Below are positions 1 to 4,315 of a DNA stretch of 6,092 nt, piece after piece. The notes beneath the pieces are model-generated. The model was not told the origin of the DNA, made no database searches, and saw only the letters and a program-made list of their open reading frames with translations. This DNA comes from Rhodoferax sp. (GTDB taxonomy: Bacteria > Pseudomonadota > Gammaproteobacteria > Burkholderiales > Burkholderiaceae), in the NCBI GenBank assembly GCA_028292075.1, contig JAQGNA010000323.1, forward strand, positions 1 to 6,092. The letters run 5' to 3'. A program made the position numbers and the translations under genes. Within the stretch, counting starts at the first letter, position 1. Every line of letters begins with the position of its first letter.

Positions 1-96
1 TGCGTAGACCAGCGCGACGCCGCCCGTGAACAGGATGACCGCGGCCGCCACCAACAGGGCGAATCCTGCGAGGCCGCATCGCCAGATCGTCCTCAT
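1..96 (-). CDS. Start of a membrane or secreted protein, cut by the window edge
   Basis: Only the first 32 codons are inside the window. They begin with MRTIWRCGLAGF, then a run of hydrophobic residues (about 9-31), with basic residues at positions 2 and 6. This is the pattern of a signal peptide or an N-terminal membrane anchor. The ATG at 96-94 is the only usable start: an in-frame TGA lies upstream at 126-124 with no ATG, GTG or TTG between. The ribosome binding site is weak. The gene is transcribed in the same direction as the nuclease-like gene before it, 69 bp after its stop, so it may be the last gene of the same operon or an independent gene. The 69-bp spacer shows no clear terminator. 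The function cannot be read from this fragment. Confidence 0.6.
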   Translation of the reverse strand, partial: MRTIWRCGLAGFALLVAAAVILFTGGVALVYA

Positions 97-165
97 GTCG
101 CCATCAGCCAGTGGCGCGCGCTGTCACCACGCCGGCAAGGCATGCCGTGCGCCCGGCCGGGGGCA

Positions 166-777
166 TCAGCGGCGCGGGGCCACGGCGGCGGGCGCGGTGG
201 CAGGCTTGGGCATGTCCTTGAGCAATTCGGCCAGCGCTGCCGGCGCCATCACCACGATGCCGCGTTCGGTGGCAAAGCGACGTGCCGCATCGGAGAGCGC
301 GCCGAGGCCGATGACGACGCTGGCGCTCGCATCCTCGCGGCGTTGCAGTGCGTCGAGTTCGCGCAACGGCTCCAGTCCGACGCTGGCGGCTTTCCAGCGC
401 TTGCAGCTGACCAGCGTGGTGCGGCCGGCGCGGTGCAGGGAAAAGTCGGCGGCGGGACCAGGGAGGCGGGTCACCGTAAAGCCGTCGCGCACATAGGCGG
501 CCTCGACGGCGTTGGCGAAGTCGCGCCACGGCATGGCGCCGACCGCCTCGAGCGTGGCAGCCACCCGAACCGGGCTGGGCGCATTCCATTGGCGCCAGGC
601 CGACATGACGCAGATCACCACGAACGGCAGGGCCCCCATGGCACCGAAGAAGAAGTACGGCGCCGGCAGGCTGGTGCGCGCCGCAAGCACGATCATGGCG
701 GTAATGCCCAGGCTGATCCACCAGGGTGAGCGCAGCAGGACGGCGAAGAGCGAGCCATGGGCCATCTTGAGTTTCAT
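166..777 (-). CDS. Membrane-anchored Mrr-like (PD-(D/E)xK) restriction-endonuclease-type protein
   Basis: The protein has 203 residues. Two hydrophobic segments (about 17-33 and 40-60) would anchor it in the inner membrane. The region from about 80 to 188 resembles the Mrr_cat / type IV restriction endonuclease fold: a helix with MPWRDFANAVEAAY, then GFTVTRLPG, Asp111 in ADFSL, and the core strand TLVSCKRWK with Lys126, followed by G-x-EPLREL and a VVIGLG strand. In the family the core strand usually reads (E/Q)xK; here it is Ser124-Cys125-Lys126, so the middle acidic or Gln position is missing and nuclease activity is uncertain. The short C-terminal tail is Ala/Pro-rich. The start at 777 is set by a good AAAGGA-type binding site, and it overlaps the stop of the upstream gene by 4 bases (ATGA), which implies translational coupling. 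Longer readings of the frame to 873 lie inside the neighbouring gene. Family membership is likely; cleavage of DNA is inference. Confidence 0.8.
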   Translation of the reverse strand: MKLKMAHGSLFAVLLRSPWWISLGITAMIVLAARTSLPAPYFFFGAMGALPFVVICVMSAWRQWNAPSPVRVAATLEAVGAMPWRDFANAVEAAYVRDGFTVTRLPGPAADFSLHRAGRTTLVSCKRWKAASVGLEPLRELDALQRREDASASVVIGLGALSDAARRFATERGIVVMAPAALAELLKDMPKPATAPAAVAPRR

Positions 778-2072
778 GCGGTCGTTCCTTTGGCTGGCTT
801 GGTCTTGGCGGGCGTCGTGCTGGCCGGTGATTTTTTGGCAGGCGCCCTGGCGGCATTGGGCACCACGTTGCAATGCAGCTTGAGCGCATTCATGGCTTCG
901 ACCAGGCGGGTGTCGCGCTCGTCGAGAAGATCACGGCGCGTTTCCTCGATGAAGTGCGCCCACAGGCGCTGGTAGTCCGCGTGGTTCTCATGCGGCGCGT
1001 ATTCGCGGATGAAGTCGCTCGCCAGCTCGGGATTCAGGCCCTGCTTGCGAAGCTTGCGCACCAGGGTGCCGGCCGTGCTTTCACTGATGATGGTCTTGCG
1101 GGCCATGCCGGCGGTGATGCAGAGGAACAGCGTGATGAGCGAGCTGTCGTCGGTGTGGCGCTGGGTGAGCTTGGTCCATTGGGCCGAGACGGCGCGGTCG
1201 AAGTTGCTGATGTCCTCGAGCTCCTCGTCGAACCAGAAGTAGCGGCCCATGAAGGTCATGGACTGGAGGAACAGCTTGCGCGGCTTGGTGGCCGGGTCGA
1301 GAATTTTCGGCAGATCGTGTGCCGCCATGTCCTTCAGCACTTCGGCGATCAGCCGACGGAAACGCTCGGGCAGGCCTTCGGGCGCCTTGAGTGCGAGCGG
1401 TTTGCCGGCCGCGCTGCGCTTGCGCAGCAGGTCGATCGCGGTCTCGAACTGCGCCCAGTGGGGCATGCGCTCCTGACCGGCGGACAGCATCAGCAGCGCG
1501 GTGCGGATCAGCGCTTCGGCGTCGGTCTGGGCGTCCTTCAATTCACGCCGTGCCGTGCCCAGGCGGTGGGCAAGCCAGTAGGCGGCCTCCACCCGGGTTT
1601 CAACGGACTGCCGCTGGGCCAGTTCGGCCCGGTAGTCGGCCAGGCTGCGGAGCGACCATTTGGCCAGCAGCGGGATGTGGTCGTCGGTGAAGGTGCCGCT
1701 CTCCGCCATGCCGAAGTGGGTGTGGTCGGGCATCGTCAGCAGCGACTTGAGCATTTCAGAGCCGCCCTTCGAGCGCGACAGCAGGGTGTGCTCCCGCAGC
1801 GAGCGCGCCGCGGCGGAAAGGTCGCCCTCGGTGCTGTCTTCGAGGAACAGGCTCACCATGTTGACGATGCGCGCGCGGGCCTGCTCGAGGTCGGGCCTGA
1901 GAAATTCGGTGCCGAAGTAGCGGGCGATCTGCACCATGCCTTTGGCGGCTTCTTCGTGCATGGCCGCCAGGCGCGTGTCATCGATGATGCCTTGCTGCAC
2001 ACCGTGCCGCAAAGCCTTCTCGAAGAATGGGCGGCTGTCGAACAGGGAGACCGTGGAAGCGGGTGTGGACAT
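774..2072 (-). CDS. Unknown 432-residue, probably helical protein with a basic tail
   Basis: I do not recognise this protein. It starts MSTPASTVSLFD and has no signal peptide or membrane segment, so it is probably cytoplasmic. It looks mostly alpha-helical: long amphipathic stretches around 33-76, 83-113, 133-222, 233-252 and 364-400. Recognisable short segments are FLEDSTEGD (77-85), FMGRYFWFDEELED (274-287) and LFLCITAGMARKTIIS (315-330). The last 25 residues are Ala, Pro, Thr and Lys rich (PAKKSP, PAKTKPAKG), like a histone-H1-type or nucleic-acid-binding tail. The ATG at 2072 is the only reasonable start: the frame is open to 2312, but the upstream part overlaps the previous gene out of frame and reads as arginine-rich shadow sequence. 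No good Shine-Dalgarno is visible, so translation may depend on the gene before it, whose stop is 26 bases upstream. The stop overlaps the start of the Mrr-like gene. Confidence 0.85.
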   Translation of the reverse strand: MSTPASTVSLFDSRPFFEKALRHGVQQGIIDDTRLAAMHEEAAKGMVQIARYFGTEFLRPDLEQARARIVNMVSLFLEDSTEGDLSAAARSLREHTLLSRSKGGSEMLKSLLTMPDHTHFGMAESGTFTDDHIPLLAKWSLRSLADYRAELAQRQSVETRVEAAYWLAHRLGTARRELKDAQTDAEALIRTALLMLSAGQERMPHWAQFETAIDLLRKRSAAGKPLALKAPEGLPERFRRLIAEVLKDMAAHDLPKILDPATKPRKLFLQSMTFMGRYFWFDEELEDISNFDRAVSAQWTKLTQRHTDDSSLITLFLCITAGMARKTIISESTAGTLVRKLRKQGLNPELASDFIREYAPHENHADYQRLWAHFIEETRRDLLDERDTRLVEAMNALKLHCNVVPNAARAPAKKSPASTTPAKTKPAKGTTA

Positions 2073-2098
2073 GGCTTGGGGCGTTGGCCTGGTGGCGT

Positions 2099-2866
2099 TC
2101 AGATGGCGGATTCTTCGTCTGGGTCGGCCGGCTTCTTCTGCGAGCCTTCTCCGGCGCCATGACCTTCGCGGAAAGGCACATGGCCGCCGTTGTGGTGGCC
2201 GTCCTCTTCCTCTTCTTCCGACTCCTGTTCCGCGGTGAAGGCCCTGAAGCGGGCCCGCAGGATGGTCAGCACCTCGATCAGGATGTCGGGGCATTCGGTG
2301 CGCAGCCACCATGACACTTCCATCCAGTCGTGGTCGGCGACCTCGTCCAGGTCGACCCGCGGCGCGCTGTACGCCGCGGCCACCATGTTCGATTCGGACA
2401 GCACGGAACCGTCGTCTTCCGAGGCTTCGAAGCTGCCGGTCCGCATGAAGCTTTCGACGCGGGCCCAGTGCTCGAGCAGGTAATCGGCCAGGGCGTCGCA
2501 GCCGCCGTCGGTCTCGCCCACGGTCCGCAGGAAATCCACAGGGGTGTAGGTGTCCTGGTCGTCCCGGAAGATGACCGAGTTCATCATGCCGCGCAGGTGC
2601 GCGTGGGTCAGGTCCTTGTACTGCTTCTCGATGACCACGGCGCGGGCGAACTGCTGCGGCGTGACCAGCATGTTCAGCACCGACGACTTCGAGCTGTCGT
2701 ATTCGCGGATCACCGAGAGCAGATCTTTGGGGGGCAGGCTGTCCAGCGCAACCACGAGCGCGTGGTCGCCTTCTTCATCGGCCAGCGACACGAGCGCGGC
2801 TTCGGCGCCGACGATGTCGCCGGCAAGGATCAGGCTCTGGGCCTTGACGAGGGCAGGGTAGTGCAT
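2099..2866 (-). CDS. Unknown 255-residue protein with acidic C-terminus
   Basis: I do not recognise this protein. It begins MHYPALVKAQSLILAGD, a helix-turn-helix-repeat-like opening (a helix ending GD, then GAEAALVSLADEEGD), which resembles a TPR-type helical pair but is too short to assign. The middle contains LPPKDLLSVIREYD, a possible core helix with FARAVVIEKQYKDL, and a Trp-rich segment (WMEVSWWL, 181-188) before a final helix LIEVLTILRARFRAF. The tail from 213 is highly charged: EQESEEEEED, then His/Gly-rich, then ADPDEES. No signal peptide or membrane helix is seen. The start is secured by AGGAG five bases before the ATG. It lies 20 bp after the stop of the 182-residue gene and 26 bp before the next start, so it sits inside a polycistronic unit. 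The function is unknown. Confidence 0.85.
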   Translation of the reverse strand: MHYPALVKAQSLILAGDIVGAEAALVSLADEEGDHALVVALDSLPPKDLLSVIREYDSSKSSVLNMLVTPQQFARAVVIEKQYKDLTHAHLRGMMNSVIFRDDQDTYTPVDFLRTVGETDGGCDALADYLLEHWARVESFMRTGSFEASEDDGSVLSESNMVAAAYSAPRVDLDEVADHDWMEVSWWLRTECPDILIEVLTILRARFRAFTAEQESEEEEEDGHHNGGHVPFREGHGAGEGSQKKPADPDEESAI

Positions 2867-2886
2867 GGTCGCTCCTGTAGGGTGCT

Positions 2887-3435
2887 TCAGTCTTTGCGCT
2901 CGAAGCCTTGTTCGGCGAGCCAGTCGGCGCCGGCTTCTTCGAGGTTGCCGGGCAGGTTTTCGCCTTCGTCGGCGTTTTCGTCAGCATCGCGTTCGGCGTC
3001 GTCGCGGTCCTCGTCCTCGGCAGGCTCACTGGCGGCGGCATTCGGGTCAACGCGGGTGTGCAGGTATTCAAGAACGGCGGCGATGCCCATGAAGCGCTCG
3101 CCGCCGTCCTCTTGCAGCACCCGCTCGACCAAGGGCTGCGCCCATGCCGCGAGCGTCATGCTGGCCAGAAGCTTGTTCCAGGCGGGGAAGCGGTCCGGGT
3201 CCATGGCGGCGAGTTCGTCCAGCCGCGAGGGCGATGTGAACCGGAAGGCCTGATGGAAGACCGTGGCCAGCATTTCCGGGCTGTCCTCCATCATCATCAC
3301 CAGAAAATCGATCTGGCCGCGTTTCTCGCGCAGGCGCTTCTCAAGCACGTTCTTGCCTTCGGAGTCGGACAGCAGATCGTTGATCTCGGCGTCGTAGGCG
3401 GGGCTGTGGTCGGCGAAGTAGCGGGATAGTTTCAT
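2887..3435 (-). CDS. Unknown 182-residue protein with strongly acidic C-terminus
   Basis: I do not recognise this protein. It starts MKLSRYFADHSPAYDAEI. A region of about 130 residues looks helical and contains KNVLEKRLREKRGQ (28-41), DFLVMMMEDSPEML (43-56), then MDPDRFPAWNKLLASMTLAAWAQ (78-100) and MGIAAVLEYLHTRVDP. Residues 137-171 are dominated by Glu, Asp, Ala and Asn (EDEDRDDAERDADENADEGE), probably disordered, followed by a short final segment DWLAEQGFERKD that could fold back as a helix. No signal peptide or membrane segment is seen. The ATG at 3435 is preferred over the longer reading from 3525, because GGAG sits seven bases upstream of it and the extra 30 residues are low-quality Pro/Arg/Ser sequence. 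A 131-bp gap with a hairpin separates it from the J-domain gene upstream. Confidence 0.82.
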   Translation of the reverse strand: MKLSRYFADHSPAYDAEINDLLSDSEGKNVLEKRLREKRGQIDFLVMMMEDSPEMLATVFHQAFRFTSPSRLDELAAMDPDRFPAWNKLLASMTLAAWAQPLVERVLQEDGGERFMGIAAVLEYLHTRVDPNAAASEPAEDEDRDDAERDADENADEGENLPGNLEEAGADWLAEQGFERKD

Positions 3436-3491
3436 TTCATGGCTCCAGGATTCGGGTCTTCGGTCAGGTTCCGGTGGGAAAGACGGTGCAC

Positions 3492-3516
3492 CGCTCTCGG
3501 ACGCGGTCCGCGAGCG
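3492..3516. other. Hairpin in the gap between the J-domain gene and the 182-residue gene
   Basis: CGCTCTCGGAC and GTCCGCGAGCG pair over 11 bases with one mismatch and a 3-base loop. No T-run follows on either strand, so it is not a standard intrinsic terminator. It lies in the 131-bp gap 3436-3566. The same gap also holds a 7-bp inverted repeat, GTTTGAA at 3530-3536 and TTCAAAC at 3555-3561. On the minus-strand transcript these could be a processing, stability or partial-termination element. No promoter could be picked out here. Confidence 0.4.
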
Positions 3517-3566
3517 CAGCGGCAAGCCCGTTTGAATGTGTGCACGGGCAGAGGTTCAAACCCGAC

Positions 3567-3842
3567 TCACAGCACCGTCTTCAAATAGTTCTGCCAGATC
3601 TCGCGGGCGGTTTCCAGCGGGTTGTCGAGCAAGCCCCGGCGACGGTTCTCGTCGTAGGTTTTTCGTTTCTCTTCGTCCGACAGCACGTCGTAAGCCTCTT
3701 GCACGGCGCGAAAACGCTGCGCCGCGTCCGGAGAAGGATTGCGGTCGGGATGGGTCTGGGCGGCGCGCTGCCGAAACGCCTTCTTGATGTCTGCCGCGGA
3801 AGCGGAACTGTTGAGGCCGAGTGCCGCGTAGTGGTCTTGCAT
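3567..3842 (-). CDS. Short J-domain (DnaJ-like) co-chaperone
   Basis: The protein has 91 residues and is almost entirely a J domain. Helix I is DHYAALGL (3-10), helix II is SAADIKKAFRQRAAQTH (15-31), the invariant HPD motif is at 31-33 within HPDRN, and helix III is AQRFRAVQEAYDVLSDEEKRKTYD (41-64, in parts). A 20-residue C-terminal helix (NPLETAREIWQNYLKTVL) follows. There is no Gly/Phe region, zinc finger or client-binding domain, so it is a minimal class C J protein. Such proteins stimulate ATP hydrolysis by an Hsp70 (DnaK) partner and direct it to a specific client. The client here is unknown; the co-directional unknown proteins are candidates by inference. The ATG at 3842 places the J domain at the very N-terminus as usual; its binding site (CAGAG) is weak. 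An in-frame ATG at 3917 would add 25 residues but would put the terminator-like hairpin inside the coding sequence. Confidence 0.92.
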   Translation of the reverse strand: MQDHYAALGLNSSASAADIKKAFRQRAAQTHPDRNPSPDAAQRFRAVQEAYDVLSDEEKRKTYDENRRRGLLDNPLETAREIWQNYLKTVL

Positions 3843-3876
3843 GGTCGCTCTGGATCGGTTCGCACCCGACGCATGC

Positions 3877-3901
3877 AAAAAGACAGCCGCTTGGGCTGTC
3901 T
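3877..3901 (-). terminator. Rho-independent terminator-like hairpin upstream of the J-domain gene
   Basis: On the minus strand AGACAGCC and GGCTGTCT form a perfect 8-bp stem with a 5-base loop, followed directly by a run of T (TTTTT counting the last stem base). This is the standard layout of an intrinsic terminator. It lies only 34 bp upstream of the J-domain start, pointing in the same direction, so it either ends a short transcript that begins upstream or acts as an attenuator in the leader of the J-domain operon. On the plus strand the following bases (CTTCAGG) are a poor U-tract. Confidence 0.65.
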
Positions 3902-3979
3902 CTTCAGGGTCATGCACGGTTTCGCCGCGATTTTACCCGGTGCGTTGTTGGCCTCTGCCGGACGAGCACAAGCCGCATC

Positions 3980-4028
3980 TGGCCAAAGCAGCCGGTGGTG
4001 ATTTCGTGGCATGTTGCACCGGCTTTTT
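3980..4028 (+). other. Long-loop inverted repeat followed by a T-run
   Basis: AGCCGGTG at 3980-3987 pairs with CACCGGCT at 4017-4024 across a 29-base loop, and four further T residues follow on the plus strand. It could be a weak plus-direction terminator, but no plus-strand gene ends before it. Read on the minus strand it would instead be a 5' stem of a leader or small RNA ending at the hairpin at 3877-3901. Confidence 0.3.
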
Positions 4029-4101
4029 CCTGTTCAACAACGCAGTTCGATCCAACGTATGGTATGCAATATCTCCGTACTGCGTGTTGATGTGCGCGCC
4101 A

Positions 4102-4130
4102 TTGTCGGATTAGAGACGAATTCGTATCTA
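4102..4130 (+). promoter_or_regulatory. Possible sigma-70-type promoter for the repeat-protein gene
   Basis: TTGTCG at 4102-4107 and TATCTA at 4125-4130 are spaced by 17 bases. Matches to the consensus are only moderate (4 of 6 and about 3 of 6). The spacer contains a perfect 10-bp palindrome ACGAATTCGT (4116-4125), and the surrounding sequence is clearly more AT-rich than the genes. This would give a leader of about 180 bases before the ATG at 4316. The assignment is tentative. Confidence 0.25.
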
Positions 4131-4162
4131 GACGTAACAATCAATGAACATTTGATACGTCG

Positions 4163-4175
4163 CGCATTAAATGCG
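4163..4175. promoter_or_regulatory. 13-bp palindrome CGCATTAAATGCG, possible operator
   Basis: CGCATT-A-AATGCG is a perfect inverted repeat around a central A, about 140 bases upstream of the repeat-protein start and inside the AT-rich island. CGTATC at 4123-4128 and GATACG at 4154-4159 form another, spaced inverted repeat nearby. Such symmetry fits binding of a dimeric regulator, but no known regulator motif is recognised. Confidence 0.3.
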
Positions 4176-4191
4176 AGTTACGGATGAGCCG

Positions 4192-4219
4192 AAAACGAAG
4201 ATGCTGCTTGCATCTTCGT
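4192..4219 (-). terminator. 10-bp hairpin with a short T-run on the minus strand
   Basis: ACGAAGATGC at 4195-4204 pairs perfectly with GCATCTTCGT at 4210-4219 around a 5-base loop. On the minus strand it is followed by TTTT (overlapping the last stem base) and then CGG, a short U-tract. On the plus strand CCCCTACC follows, with no T-run. It may stop antisense transcription leaving the repeat-protein gene, or form a structure in the 5' leader of that gene about 97 bases before its ATG. Confidence 0.45.
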
Positions 4220-4306
4220 CCCCTACCTGTTGAGTTTTCCGCTTGCCGCGGATGAAGACGGAACGAGGTCATTTCCGGCGTTACCGCGACAAAACAGCTG
4301 ATTTAC

Positions 4307-4310
4307 AAGG
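4307..4310 (+). promoter_or_regulatory. Ribosome binding site (AAGG) for the repeat-protein gene
   Basis: AAGG lies five bases before the ATG at 4316. Another in-frame ATG at 4322 would have an 11-base spacing, so 4316 is preferred. There is no ATG, GTG or TTG further upstream in this frame before the stop at 4253-4255. Confidence 0.5.
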
Positions 4311-4315
4311 TCACG

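Larger units (their letters stand above)
3843..4315. other. 473-bp divergent intergenic region
   Basis: No convincing protein-coding gene lies here; the open frames overlap each other and read like noise. It separates the minus-strand J-domain gene from the plus-strand repeat-protein gene, so promoters for both should lie in it. It contains a minus-direction terminator-like hairpin (3877-3901), a long-loop inverted repeat (3980-4028), an AT-rich island with palindromes (about 4102-4180) and a second strong hairpin (4195-4219). A possible minus-strand minus-10 box TAAAAT is at 3935-3930 but has no clear minus-35. Confidence 0.6.

Noticed and set aside
873..2162. 429-residue open frame on the plus strand
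   Set aside because: It lies wholly antisense to the 432-residue gene. Its translation is Gly/Val/Arg/Gln-rich as expected for a mirrored frame in GC-rich DNA. The minus-strand gene fits the operon spacing and has coherent composition.
2073..2312. Upstream extension of the 432-residue protein by 80 residues
   Set aside because: The extension overlaps the previous gene out of frame and is Arg/Pro-rich, and the ATG at 2072 fits the gene order.
2330..3253. 307-residue open frame on the plus strand
   Set aside because: It spans parts of two minus-strand genes and the gap between them, and its composition changes abruptly into Ser/Arg-rich sequence. Both minus-strand genes have good binding sites.
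3541..3580. GGTTCAAACCC resembling a tRNA T-arm
   Set aside because: The flanking bases do not make a five-pair T-stem, and no acceptor, D or anticodon arm can be built around it.
3581..4012. 143-residue minus-strand frame overlapping the J-domain gene
   Set aside because: It reads through the terminator-like hairpin and then overlaps the clear J domain in another frame, giving Arg/Pro/Thr-rich noise.
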